Assembly (NCBI RefSeq): GCF_003514505.1
Contig: NZ_DOPX01000007.1
Location: 1-55,772, forward strand
DNA: 55,772 nt
Reading direction: 5' to 3'
Source of the DNA: Proteiniclasticum sp.
GTDB lineage: Bacteria; Bacillota; Clostridia; Clostridiales; Clostridiaceae
Made by a program: the position numbers and the translations under genes. The notes beneath the pieces were generated by a model, which had not been told where the DNA came from, made no database searches, and saw only the letters and a program-made list of their open reading frames with translations. Each line of letters begins with the position of its first letter. Within the stretch, counting starts at the first letter, position 1. Positions 33,246-41,304 of this stretch are shown here, piece after piece.

Positions 33246-34486
33246 TAGAGCTGATTGGTCAGTGCTTTCATGACGGTTCCTGCGGTAGACCAGGCCCACT
33301 GAAGATTATACCCTCCGCAGGCGCCCAGAACATCCAGAACTTCTCCAGTGAAGTACAGCCCAGGAACAATCTTGGACTCCAGGGTTTCTTTTATCTCACT
33401 GGTATCCACACCTCCATAGGTGCCCTGTGCAGTATTGAAGCTCTGTGTACCCATGATCTGGAACTCCCAGTTCTGAAGGAGCTTAATCAGCGTCAGAAAG
33501 TGCTTTGGATCCACTTCAGAGACGAGAGAAGAGGGCTTCTGAATCCCTGATTCTTTAAGCAGTACTGGAATGAGTTTTCCTGGGAGGAGGCTTCTAAGTG
33601 CATCCTGGCAGGTTCTGTGGGAAAGCAGCGCCATCTGGTTGAGGACAAGATCTTTCAGCTCATCTTCTGTCATTTCAGGAAAAAAATTCAGTCTTAGAAA
33701 AAGAGCTTTTCCGCCAAAGAGGTAGGGATGGACAAAACGGGAGACTTGGAGAATGGGAGGCCCGGAGATGCCATAATCGGTGAAGAGCAGTTCCCCCTTT
33801 TCCACCCGAAGAATCTCCTGGCTTGTATAGAGTGTAGCTGTGCCATCCAGTTTCACTCCGCTTAAAGCCCGAAGATACGGTGCATTTAAGTTCAATTGAA
33901 CCAGAGCAGGCATGGGGGGAATGATTGTATGCTTGAATGATTTCAGAAGTTTAAACATGGCTCCATCAGAACCCGTGTTAGGTGCAGACATTCCTCCGGT
34001 GCTGATGACAAGAGTCTTGCACTGATACTCCTTCTCATCGGTACTCAGAGTAAATATGCCTGGATCTTTTCTGATTTTTTTCACCTTGGACTGAAGATGA
34101 ACAGGAACGCCTTTTTCTTCTAGCGAAAGCCTCAGCGTATCCACTACTGAGGAAGCTTGAAGTGACAGCGGATACATTTTATGATCTTCGAGGGTTTTCA
34201 GGTGTAGTCCGAGACTGCTGAAATAGCCCAAGGTCTCTTCTAATGGATAAGTGTATAGAGGGGAGAAAGTATACCTTTTATTTGAGCTTGTATAGCGGTC
34301 TTCGATCTCATTCATCACATTCTCATTGGTAATGTTGCATCTTCCATTTCCTGTAGTGAGAAGCTTTTTGAGGATACGGTCTTTTGCCTCCAAAAGCAAG
34401 ACATCTTTACCATAATCCTTTAAAAGCAAGGAGAGAAAAACACCCGAAGCGCCTCCTCCTACAATGATAATGTCATATTTTTCCAT
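33245..34486 (-). CDS. HI0933/YhiN-family flavoprotein
   Basis: FAD-binding protein of the BaiN/HI0933 family, 413 residues. The N-terminal dinucleotide-binding motif is IIVGGGASGVFLSLLLKDYGKDVLLLE, followed by KLLTTGNGRCNITN, the family signature. The C-terminal GVDTSEIKETLESKIVPGLYFTGEVLDVLGACGGYN is also typical; BaiN relatives reduce bile-acid double bonds, but most members are uncharacterised. Single gene on the minus strand, convergent with the esterase. Confidence 0.9.
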   Translation of the reverse strand: MEKYDIIIVGGGASGVFLSLLLKDYGKDVLLLEAKDRILKKLLTTGNGRCNITNENVMNEIEDRYTSSNKRYTFSPLYTYPLEETLGYFSSLGLHLKTLEDHKMYPLSLQASSVVDTLRLSLEEKGVPVHLQSKVKKIRKDPGIFTLSTDEKEYQCKTLVISTGGMSAPNTGSDGAMFKLLKSFKHTIIPPMPALVQLNLNAPYLRALSGVKLDGTATLYTSQEILRVEKGELLFTDYGISGPPILQVSRFVHPYLFGGKALFLRLNFFPEMTEDELKDLVLNQMALLSHRTCQDALRSLLPGKLIPVLLKESGIQKPSSLVSEVDPKHFLTLIKLLQNWEFQIMGTQSFNTAQGTYGGVDTSEIKETLESKIVPGLYFTGEVLDVLGACGGYNLQWAWSTAGTVMKALTNQL

Positions 34487-34668
34487 AATGATTCCTCTTC
34501 TTTCATGTGCGTCATAATCTGTTATCTTATCTTCATTATAAGGGATGTGGTTCTCCTTGTCTTTAGGAGAAGTCTGGTCTAAGTTTACTGAGGTATGGAA
34601 TTCTAAGAAAACTATGAGTATAATAGGGATATAGAATCAGCTCATCATCCTGAAGCAGGAGGGGTTAT

Positions 34669-35046
34669 ATGGAAGCAAAAGATTTTTTGAAGTATAAGAA
34701 CTGGGTAGTGGCTGGGGATGTTCTCAATGAAATGAAGTATGCCGGCAGAATCTATCAGAAACTGAACCGGAGAGGATACCATGTTGCAGGACTTCACCCC
34801 AAAGAAGAGAATCCATCCGTCTTTAAATCTTTCCAGGACTTGGAGGAAGAAGACGTGAAGTATGAGGTGCTGAATCTGGTGATCAATCCGACCAGAGGAC
34901 TGGAAATTGTACAGGAAGCGGAAGCCTATGGGATCAAAATGGTTCTTGCGCAGCCTGGGGCAAGAAGCTATGAGATTCAGGACTTTTGTGTAAAGCATGG
35001 TATGGAATATGTGGAAGGTTGCACCTTGGTGGAACTCAGCTACTAA
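34669..35046 (+). CDS. CoA-binding domain protein
   Basis: A 125-residue Rossmann-fold protein of the small CoA-binding (YccU-like) family, with WVVAGDVLNEMKYAGRIYQKLNRRGYHV at the N-terminus, and the core LAQPGARSYEIQDFCVKHGMEYVEGC. The C-terminal Gly-Cys motif is usual. AGGAGG lies seven bases before the ATG. Role not established; homologues bind CoA or NAD-type ligands. It has a likely -10 TATAAT at 34619-34624 and lies just ahead of the tRNA cluster. Confidence 0.85.
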   Translation: MEAKDFLKYKNWVVAGDVLNEMKYAGRIYQKLNRRGYHVAGLHPKEENPSVFKSFQDLEEEDVKYEVLNLVINPTRGLEIVQEAEAYGIKMVLAQPGARSYEIQDFCVKHGMEYVEGCTLVELSY

Positions 35047-35075
35047 CAAATTAGAATTTTTTTTCATAAAAAATG

Positions 35076-35104
35076 TTGACAGTCTGTTAAATGTTAGGTA
35101 TTAT
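35076..35104 (+). promoter_or_regulatory. Promoter of the tRNA cluster
   Basis: TTGACA (35076-35081) and TATTAT (35099-35104) are 17 bases apart, 64 bases before the first tRNA. The strong -35 fits a stable-RNA promoter. Confidence 0.8.
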
Positions 35105-35168
35105 AGTCTTTGTCAGGTTAACGCCTAGGTTAATTCTGATGGAAATAAATACTCATTAATGGCGATAT

Positions 35169-35243
35169 GGCCCCTTGGTCAAGCGGTTAAGACACCACCC
35201 TTTCACGGTGGTATCAGGGGTTCGAGTCCCCTAGGGGTCACCA
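35169..35243 (+). tRNA. tRNA-Glu (TTC), copy 1
   Basis: Cloverleaf with acceptor GGCCCCT/AGGGGTC, anticodon stem CCACC/GGTGG and loop CTTTCAC giving anticodon TTC. The T arm GTTCGAGTC is intact and CCA is encoded. Identical in sequence to copy 2. Confidence 0.97.
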
Positions 35244-35258
35244 TTTTTTATGATGCAT

Positions 35259-35334
35259 GGGAGCATAGCTCAGCTGGGAGAGCATCTGCCTTACAAGCAG
35301 AGGGTCACAGGTTCGATCCCTGTTGTTCCCACCA
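35259..35334 (+). tRNA. tRNA-Val (TAC), copy 1
   Basis: Acceptor GGGAGCA/TGTTCCC, anticodon stem TCTGC/GCAGA with loop CTTACAA giving TAC. T arm GTTCGATCC intact; CCA encoded. Identical to copy 2. Confidence 0.97.
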
Positions 35335-35344
35335 TTTTTTTTGT

Positions 35345-35421
35345 GGCCCAGTGGCTCAGTTGGTTAGAGTGCCGGCCTGTCACGCCGGAGGTCGAGGGTT
35401 CGAGTCCCTTCTGGGTCGCCA
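35345..35421 (+). tRNA. tRNA-Asp (GTC), copy 1
   Basis: Acceptor GGCCCAG/CTGGGTC, anticodon stem CCGGC/GCCGG with loop CTGTCAC giving GTC. 77 bases with encoded CCA. Identical to copy 2. Confidence 0.97.
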
Positions 35422-35438
35422 ATTAAATATTTAACTAT

Positions 35439-35513
35439 GGCCCCTTGGTCAAGCGGTTAAGACACCACCCTTTCACGGTGGTATCAGGGGTTCGAGTCCC
35501 CTAGGGGTCACCA
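35439..35513 (+). tRNA. tRNA-Glu (TTC), copy 2
   Basis: Same sequence as copy 1, 270 bases downstream. Anticodon TTC, CCA encoded. Confidence 0.97.
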
Positions 35514-35528
35514 TTTTTCATTATGTAT

Positions 35529-35604
35529 GGGAGCATAGCTCAGCTGGGAGAGCATCTGCCTTACAAGCAGAGGGTCACAGGTTCGATCCCTGTTGTTCCC
35601 ACCA
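35529..35604 (+). tRNA. tRNA-Val (TAC), copy 2
   Basis: Same sequence as copy 1, 270 bases downstream. The spacer before it differs from that before copy 1 at only a few positions. Confidence 0.97.
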
Positions 35605-35611
35605 TATATAT

Positions 35612-35688
35612 GGCCCAGTGGCTCAGTTGGTTAGAGTGCCGGCCTGTCACGCCGGAGGTCGAGGGTTCGAGTCCCTTCTGGGTCGCCA
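35612..35688 (+). tRNA. tRNA-Asp (GTC), copy 2
   Basis: Same sequence as copy 1, 267 bases downstream. Followed three bases later by tRNA-Thr. Confidence 0.97.
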
Positions 35689-35691
35689 CAT

Positions 35692-35766
35692 GCTGGTGTG
35701 GCTCAATGGTAGAGCAGCTGATTTGTAATCAGCAGGTTGATGGTTCGATTCCGTTCACCAGCTCCA
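35692..35766 (+). tRNA. tRNA-Thr (TGT)
   Basis: Acceptor GCTGGTG/CACCAGC, anticodon stem GCTGA/TCAGC with loop TTTGTAA giving TGT. CCA encoded. Last tRNA of the cluster, present once. Confidence 0.97.
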
Positions 35767-35768
35767 CT

Positions 35769-35796
35769 AACTCACTACTTAGGTAGTGAGTTTTTT
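35769..35796 (+). terminator. Terminator of the tRNA cluster
   Basis: AACTCACTAC (35769-35778) and GTAGTGAGTT (35783-35792) form a perfect 10-bp stem with a TTAG loop, followed by six T. Confidence 0.92.
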
Positions 35797-35849
35797 ATTT
35801 TGTCCAAAAATATCATGGTCTAGAATTTGTTTATGAAATGTGAGCATTC

Positions 35850-35931
35850 TGTGGAAAAGTAAGGACTTATACCAAAGTTATCCACATTTCCTGCGATTTC
35901 AAAGGATGTTTTTCCATTGAACTGTGGATAA
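35850..35931. other. Off-origin DnaA-box cluster
   Basis: Three DnaA-box-like sites lie within 82 bases: TGTGGAAAA at 35850, TTATCCACA at 35878 and TGTGGATAA at 35923. The last two are perfect and in opposite orientation. The stretch (35797-36003) has no gene. It is 26 kb from the origin and lies just beyond the dnaD-dnaI operon. Confidence 0.8.
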
Positions 35932-36003
35932 CTTATTATTTCAGGGAAAAGATTTAGACCAGAAAAAGAGCAGTTCTGATGACCATAAGTAAAAGTGCAA
36001 AAG

Positions 36004-36031
36004 AAAAAGCTTAGGCGTCCTAAGCTTTTTT
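36004..36031 (-). terminator. Terminator of dnaD-dnaI, overlapping the dnaI stop
   Basis: AAAAAGCTTAGG (36004-36015) and CCTAAGCTTTTT (36019-36030) form the stem with a CGT loop. On the minus strand the A-rich arm becomes the T run. The dnaI stop codon (36020-36022) lies inside the stem. Confidence 0.88.
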
Positions 36032-37003
36032 ATTACGTTCATGATTCTTTTTGATTCGAAGATCATCCCCTAGGAATTTGAATAGATTGAAGTCTCCAAC
36101 GAGCCTGGAGTAAATTCTCTCATCATACTTATCCTTCAGGTTTTCAATGGTAAGGTTTGTTGAAATCAGCATTTTTTTCTTCCTGAGAAGTTTGGAGTTT
36201 AAAAAGTTGAAGAGCTCCACCTTACTGAATTCTGTTGTCAGCTCAGTACCCAGATCGTCAATGATGAGCAAATCGCAGCCCAGAAGCAGTTCAAGGAGTT
36301 CCTCATTTTCATTGAATTTCACATCCTTGAGATTCTGGATGAGACCGTCCGCAGTGCGGTAGACCACAAGATATCCGGCAGTAAGAAGTTCTTTGGCGAT
36401 GCAGCTGGAGAGGAAGGTTTTTCCTGTTCCTGGACTGCCATAAAAGAGAAGATTCACAGAAGAGTCCTTGAAGTTCCTGATATAATCCATGGATGCTTCC
36501 AGAATATTAGCCATGTTCTCCTTTGGAGACAGAGGATAGGGACCTTCTTCGTCATCATAAAGGTCCAGCCTGAACTTATCAAAGGTGAACTCCTTGATAA
36601 GGGCATTGAAATCTGAGGTTCTGTGATAAGCCTCAATGAGATGCTTTTTGTAGCAGGTGCATTTTTCCTGCCGGATGTAGCCGGTGTCCTGACACCTGCT
36701 GCAAGCATACTGATGGTCCAGATAGTTTAAGGGATATCCGAGACTTGTGAGAATTTCCAGCCTCTTTCCTCTAAGATCGACAATCTCGCTTTTCAGCTTG
36801 GAAAACTCTTCCTGATGGTTCACGTTTTTTTTGAAGTTCAGGACAGCAAGGTCCATACTGAGTTTTGCGATTTTCCTCTCGATATCCAGGAGCTCCGGTG
36901 CTTTCGCTTCTACTTCCATCTTTCTTTTCAGGAGGGAGGAACGTTCCTCCTCCCGCAGCTCTTCGTATCGCTTCATGATGATTCCATGGTATCCCTTGAT
37001 CAT
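36020..37003 (-). CDS. DnaI/DnaC-type helicase loader ATPase
   Basis: AAA+ protein predicted to load the replicative helicase onto DNA. The 327-residue protein has a helical N-terminus (1-95), a zinc-finger-like CSRCQDTGYIRQEKCTC (Cys101, 104, 115, 117) as in Bacillus DnaI, and the AAA+ core with Walker A GSPGTGKT at 189-196 and Walker B LLIIDDLGTE. The ATG overlaps the dnaD stop (ATGA), so both are translated together. In Bacillus the loader works with DnaD and DnaB at the DnaA-bound origin. Confidence 0.9.
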   Translation of the reverse strand: MIKGYHGIIMKRYEELREEERSSLLKRKMEVEAKAPELLDIERKIAKLSMDLAVLNFKKNVNHQEEFSKLKSEIVDLRGKRLEILTSLGYPLNYLDHQYACSRCQDTGYIRQEKCTCYKKHLIEAYHRTSDFNALIKEFTFDKFRLDLYDDEEGPYPLSPKENMANILEASMDYIRNFKDSSVNLLFYGSPGTGKTFLSSCIAKELLTAGYLVVYRTADGLIQNLKDVKFNENEELLELLLGCDLLIIDDLGTELTTEFSKVELFNFLNSKLLRKKKMLISTNLTIENLKDKYDERIYSRLVGDFNLFKFLGDDLRIKKNHERNKKA

Positions 37004-37995
37004 TTATCCCACCCCAATAGTTTTCGTTCTAGCTCGTCATAGTCATATTCCCGTTCGGTGAAATCTTTTTTTACAGTTTTCTTTTGTGCAGTCTTTCTTG
37101 GCTTCCGCTCATTTTTCTCCAGATCTTCCAATGTCTTGATCCCATCCTTCAGCCACGCTCTGAGAATGCCGTTGATATAGCCCATTTCCACTTTTCCAAG
37201 GGTATTGAAGCTGATGTCACAGGCCTTTAGAATCATTTCCGTCGTAAAGCCATAGGTATAGAACCACTTTTCCAGAAGATCCTCCTGGGGCTTTGGAATA
37301 TCTTTTTCGCTGATACCAAGATAAGTCAGTACTTTTCGGTAGTTCGTCCACTTGTCCTCATGTTTTCTGATGTTCTGCTGGGCAAGCTCCTGAGTTTTGA
37401 TTCCTTGACTGTCCCAGCTGATGGCCACTGTTTCAATATAGCGCATACTGGTTTTTCCTTTGGAGACGCAGTGCTGCACCAGTAGAATAATCACTTCTTC
37501 CGGGAAATGATACTTCTCCTTGAAATAGAGAAATTTCTCCGCATCAGAGGAAGAGAGGGGTCTACCCATGAGCATGGAGATTTCGTGCAGCAGCGGACTT
37601 CTGTCCTCGATAGGACTGGAGGCAGTTTTAGGCTCCGGCATTGGCTCAGAAGAAGAACCTGGTTCAGGCTTCTTCTTGGGCAGCTCGGGACTTACCAGGG
37701 TTTGGCTCTCTTTGATCTCAATGGACACATTACCATAAGCATCAATGGTCTTCATGGAAAGAAGACCCACTTCATCCCAATAGGTCAGAGCTTTCAATAC
37801 ATCTGTCTCCAGGAGTCCTAAGATTTCAGCAAGAAAAGCAGTAGTTACGCCATCTTCTCCCATTTGGGTATAGCGCAGCAAAGTGATGTATACTTTCACA
37901 TACTCACCTCTGGCTTTGGGCAGATAGTAGTCCACAAAGCTTGCGGAAAGGGTCACTGTATTTGTTTTATAGGGACGTAGCATAATTGTGCTCAT
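37000..37995 (-). CDS. DnaD-like replication initiation protein
   Basis: A 331-residue protein with an N-terminal winged-helix part (DDBH1) and a C-terminal DDBH2 domain. The DDBH2 signature appears as YINGILRAW within LGKVEMGYINGILRAWLKDGI. A Ser/Pro/Glu-rich linker at about 110-140 separates the domains, and the C-terminus is very basic. DnaD-family proteins remodel origin DNA and help helicase loading. GGAGA lies eight bases upstream of the ATG. Same operon as the loader ATPase. Confidence 0.87.
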   Translation of the reverse strand: MSTIMLRPYKTNTVTLSASFVDYYLPKARGEYVKVYITLLRYTQMGEDGVTTAFLAEILGLLETDVLKALTYWDEVGLLSMKTIDAYGNVSIEIKESQTLVSPELPKKKPEPGSSSEPMPEPKTASSPIEDRSPLLHEISMLMGRPLSSSDAEKFLYFKEKYHFPEEVIILLVQHCVSKGKTSMRYIETVAISWDSQGIKTQELAQQNIRKHEDKWTNYRKVLTYLGISEKDIPKPQEDLLEKWFYTYGFTTEMILKACDISFNTLGKVEMGYINGILRAWLKDGIKTLEDLEKNERKPRKTAQKKTVKKDFTEREYDYDELERKLLGWDK

Positions 37996-38084
37996 TGTTA
38001 TCTCTCCATTTGATTACTAAGAAAATTATAGCAGAAACAGGGAATCTTATTCAGCTGCCTGTTTCTGTATTATTTGCAAAAGAA

Positions 38085-38103
38085 GGGACCTTAAGAAGGT
38101 CCC
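38085..38103 (-). terminator. Weak terminator after the 183-residue gene
   Basis: GGGACCTT (38085-38092) and AAGGTCCC (38096-38103) form an 8-bp stem on the minus strand, followed by TTCTTTT. A further 10-bp stem, CAGAAACAGG (38032-38041) with 38058-38067, lies closer to dnaD and overlaps a TATAAT (38025-38030, minus) that may be its promoter. Confidence 0.55.
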
Positions 38104-38106
38104 GTG

Positions 38107-38658
38107 CTATAAAGAAATGATATTGGGATCCTTTAGTGGGATGGTAGCCACCACAGAATCTTTCTTGAAATTGAAGTTTTTCCATAGTTCAAACCGGTCT
38201 ACCCGATATCGGATGCCAGCATTCTTTCGGAGAACATTCTGGTACTGGTTGAGATCCTTTGTGATGCCTCCATTGTACAGCACAAGCTGAACAGACTCTT
38301 TCTCTTCCACTTCACTTTCTTCCCGGACTTTGAACCCGTGAAGTGATAGCATGGTGTTGAAATTTCTGGAAAGGCTTTTCACATAGCCGAAGTTCATAAC
38401 ATCGAGACCGATGGTCTTCAGTTTTTCATCATAGCTGAGTTTTCCTTGCACATCAATCTTAAAAAGGCGGATGGGTTTGGCCATGTCTTTGATGATTTCT
38501 TCCAGCTTGAAAAGATCCGGATCTTCTATGGTCTCAAGAACGATGCCATAAAAAGCAGTTTTCTTTTTGGGTTTAATTTTCTTAATGAGATGTCTTGTGG
38601 AATTTTCTATGGCTTTTCCAGATTCTTTGTCTAGAAGTGCTACAAGATAGTATTTCAT
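38107..38658 (-). CDS. Hypothetical protein, 2H-phosphoesterase-like layout
   Basis: I do not recognise this 183-residue protein with confidence. Its pattern of strands and helices, starting MKYYLVALLDKESGKAIENS and ending FELWKNFNFKKDSVVATIPL, resembles the 2'-5' RNA ligase/LigT fold. Both catalytic HxT/S motifs of that fold are absent, so a catalytic role is doubtful. ATG follows GGAGG nine bases upstream. It is monocistronic, divergent from murA, with a -10 TATAAT at 38689-38694 (minus). Confidence 0.7.
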   Translation of the reverse strand: MKYYLVALLDKESGKAIENSTRHLIKKIKPKKKTAFYGIVLETIEDPDLFKLEEIIKDMAKPIRLFKIDVQGKLSYDEKLKTIGLDVMNFGYVKSLSRNFNTMLSLHGFKVREESEVEEKESVQLVLYNGGITKDLNQYQNVLRKNAGIRYRVDRFELWKNFNFKKDSVVATIPLKDPNIISL

Positions 38659-38879
38659 CAGCTGCTGCCTCCGCGATTGTTTTTTTCTATTATACCATAT
38701 ATGCAGGTTCTCATAGGGGCTACCTGTCTACGTTTCGAAGAGCCACTCTGGTCTATTTTCTGAAGGACTCTTATCCTATGAATCTGCATTTCATGAAGAA
38801 CCTTGATACATCTAGATTATAGCGATTTATTCATTTCCCGTAAAGTTCATAATTAGTGAAGATAAAGGGTGCAGATTTG

Positions 38880-38888
38880 TGATATAAT
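38880..38888 (+). promoter_or_regulatory. Extended -10 promoter of murA
   Basis: TGATATAAT forms an extended -10 element (TGn-TATAAT, 38880-38888), with no clear -35. The 129-base leader to murA holds two weak hairpins and no known riboswitch that I can recognise. The rest of the 38659-39017 gap shows only the divergent promoter of the gene to the left. Confidence 0.6.
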
Positions 38889-39017
38889 GTATTGTGTTAT
38901 TTTATCATGGGATGATTGTAATGTGGCTTGAATGCCATTTGATTTGAGATGTGACAAAAGAGAGTGCCCATGCTCTGAAGAGTACAAAAAAAGCGATGAA
39001 TATTAAAGGTGGACTAT

Positions 39018-40277
39018 ATGGAAAAATTAATTATCAATGGTGGAGCAAAGCTTCATGGCGAAGTGGAAATCAGTGGAGCAAAAAATGCGGCAGTAGCCAT
39101 CCTTCCCGCTGCAATTATGGTGGGAGAGGGAACCAGTATCATAGAGAATATTCCTGATATTGACGACGTGCATTGTTTAGAAAGGATTATTGAAGCCATC
39201 GGTGGAAAGATCGAGAAGAATGGAACAACCTATTCTCTGGACTGTACTGGAGAACTCAAGGTCATTGCAGATACTGAGGATGTCAGAAAAATGAGAGCGT
39301 CCTATTACTTGGTAGGCGCTTTACTGGGCCGATACAAGAGTGCCAAGGTGGAGCTTCCTGGAGGGTGTGCCATCGGCGTCCGTCCCATGGACCAGCACAT
39401 CAAAGGATTTGAAGCACTAGGTGCTAAGGTGACCATGGACCATGGATCCATCTCAGCAAAAGCAGAGAAGCTCATCGGTGCCAACATATTTTTTGACGTG
39501 GTATCCGTTGGAGCCACCATCAATGTGATGCTGGCAGCCACGCTTGCGGAAGGCCAGACTGTACTTGAAAATGTAGCCAGGGAACCCCATGTGGTGGATG
39601 TGGCGAACTTTCTCAATACCATGGGTGCGGACATCAAAGGCGCAGGTACGGATGTTATCAGAATCAATGGTGTGGAGAAGCTTCATGGATGCACCTACAG
39701 CGTGATTCCTGACCAGATAGAAGCAGGGACCTATATGATTGCCACCGCAGCTTGTGGAGGTAGAGTGACAATCAAGAACATCATTCCAAAGCACATGGAA
39801 TCCATTTCTGCAAAGCTTGAAGAGATGGGCGTTCTTGTGGAGGAGCTTGATGACAGCCTCATCATCACATCAGATCCAGAAAAGCTTATTGCATGTAACA
39901 TCAAGACTTCCCCTTACCCAGGATTCCCAACAGATGTGCAGCAGCCCATGAGCGTTCTCATGAGCATTGCAAAGGGAAGAAGCATCATCAATGAGAGTAT
40001 CTGGGAATCCAGATTCAAGCATATGGATGAGCTGAAGAAAATGGGAGCCAGTGTTCTTGTGGAAGGCAGAACTGCCATCATAGAAGGTGTATCGAAGCTT
40101 TCAGGGGCCAATGTCCGCGCAACAGATCTTCGGGCAGGAGCTGCCATGGTCATTGCTGGACTCATTGCAGATGGCAGGACGGAGATCAGTGATATTGAGC
40201 ACATTTACAGAGGCTATCCTGATATTGAGAAGAAATTTAAAGCTCTTGGAGCAGACATTCACGTGGAAAACAACTAG
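39018..40277 (+). CDS. murA: UDP-N-acetylglucosamine 1-carboxyvinyltransferase
   Basis: First committed enzyme of peptidoglycan synthesis, transferring enolpyruvate to UDP-GlcNAc. The start at ATG 39018 lies five bases after AAAGGTGG and gives 419 residues. The catalytic loop LPGGCAIGVRP contains Cys117, the target of fosfomycin; sensitive-type Cys is present. N-terminal AKNAAVAILPA is the conserved binding segment. It is the first gene of the group leading to walJ and the CxxC small gene. Confidence 0.96.
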   Translation: MEKLIINGGAKLHGEVEISGAKNAAVAILPAAIMVGEGTSIIENIPDIDDVHCLERIIEAIGGKIEKNGTTYSLDCTGELKVIADTEDVRKMRASYYLVGALLGRYKSAKVELPGGCAIGVRPMDQHIKGFEALGAKVTMDHGSISAKAEKLIGANIFFDVVSVGATINVMLAATLAEGQTVLENVAREPHVVDVANFLNTMGADIKGAGTDVIRINGVEKLHGCTYSVIPDQIEAGTYMIATAACGGRVTIKNIIPKHMESISAKLEEMGVLVEELDDSLIITSDPEKLIACNIKTSPYPGFPTDVQQPMSVLMSIAKGRSIINESIWESRFKHMDELKKMGASVLVEGRTAIIEGVSKLSGANVRATDLRAGAAMVIAGLIADGRTEISDIEHIYRGYPDIEKKFKALGADIHVENN

Positions 40278-40288
40278 GAAGTGGAACT

Positions 40289-41077
40289 ATGATTTTTTGT
40301 TCATTATACAGTGGCTCCAGCGGCAACAGCATATTTGTTGCTTCTGAGAAAACAAGGCTTCTGGTGGATGCCGGTCTCACGGGAAAAAGCATCATCAGCG
40401 CCTTGGAGAACATTGGAGAAGAGCCCGGAGAACTGGATGGAATCCTTGTGACCCACGAGCACATTGACCATGTGAAAGGGGTTGGCATTCTATCCAGAAA
40501 ATTTGATATCCCTGTGTATGCTGATGAAAAAACTTGGGTGGCCATGGAGCGCTGCCTGGGTAAAATCAAAGAACACAACATCAAAGTCATTGATGGTAAT
40601 TTTGAAATCAAGGATCTGGAAATTTCCAGTTTCCGCGTGCCTCATGACGCGGTTTCCTGCCATGGATACACCATAGCTCATGCCGGGAAGCGGATCAGTG
40701 TGGCTACAGATATTGGTGTTTTTACCGAAGAAATCCGCAGAGCGATTCTGCATTCTGATCTGGTTCTTCTGGAAAGCAACCATGATGTGGAGATGGTGAA
40801 ATTCGGTCCCTATCCCTATGAACTAAAACGGCGGGTGCTCAGCGAGCTGGGGCACCTCTCCAATATGGATGCAGGACTAGCAGCTTTGGAAATTTTGAAG
40901 GAAGGTCCGAAAAAGATTGTGCTTGGCCATTTGTCGGGTACAAACAATATTCCGGAACTTGCCTATAAAACAGTGGAAAATATTTTTCTGGAAGAGAAAC
41001 TGCGCATAGGTCCTGGCATGGATGTTGAACTGTCTCTTGCGAGCAGAATTCGACCTTCCAGTTATACGGAGGTATAA
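40289..41077 (+). CDS. MBL-fold hydrolase WalJ (YycJ)
   Basis: Metallo-beta-lactamase-fold protein of the YycJ/WalJ group, 262 residues. The HxHxDH motif HEHIDH is at 56-61, with further ligand positions in THEH, SCHGYTI and LGHLSGTNN. Its N-terminus SLYSGSSGNSIFVASEKTRLLVDAG is characteristic. WalJ in other Firmicutes acts in DNA repair or coordinates replication and division, but no histidine kinase WalK is nearby here. It is 11 bp after murA. Confidence 0.88.
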   Translation: MIFCSLYSGSSGNSIFVASEKTRLLVDAGLTGKSIISALENIGEEPGELDGILVTHEHIDHVKGVGILSRKFDIPVYADEKTWVAMERCLGKIKEHNIKVIDGNFEIKDLEISSFRVPHDAVSCHGYTIAHAGKRISVATDIGVFTEEIRRAILHSDLVLLESNHDVEMVKFGPYPYELKRRVLSELGHLSNMDAGLAALEILKEGPKKIVLGHLSGTNNIPELAYKTVENIFLEEKLRIGPGMDVELSLASRIRPSSYTEV

Positions 41078-41080
41078 GGG

Positions 41081-41254
41081 ATGGAATACACATACAGCTG
41101 TCTTGAAGACTATGATATGGCCATAGATGATTTTATTTTAGAGCATGAAACATTTCCCATCATTGAGAAGGATGAGGAGCATCTTTGCGCTTACTGTTCT
41201 TCTAAGTCGTCATACAGGCTGAGTTTAGGGAAGCCGGTGGAAAAAGATCAGTAG
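41081..41254 (+). CDS. Small 57-residue protein with a CxxC motif
   Basis: A short gene starting at ATG 41081, eight bases after GGAGG (which lies in the last codons of walJ), and ending at TAG 41252-41254. The protein has a CAYC motif at residues 36-39 and one additional Cys7. It is acidic in the first half and ends in a basic stretch. No family recognised. The near-perfect ribosome site and four-base distance from walJ make translation likely. Confidence 0.6.
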   Translation: MEYTYSCLEDYDMAIDDFILEHETFPIIEKDEEHLCAYCSSKSSYRLSLGKPVEKDQ

Positions 41255-41304
41255 GGTATGATATAATAGCGAAGCATATTTTATAGAGTAGAGGAGATTT
41301 ATCA

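Noticed and set aside
35159..35786. Open frames of 87-91 codons across the tRNA cluster
   Set aside because: They only read through the tRNA genes, which fold into perfect cloverleaves; there is no ribosome site or family match.
38889..39017. Riboswitch in the murA leader
   Set aside because: Only two weak hairpins are visible and no conserved riboswitch core could be matched.
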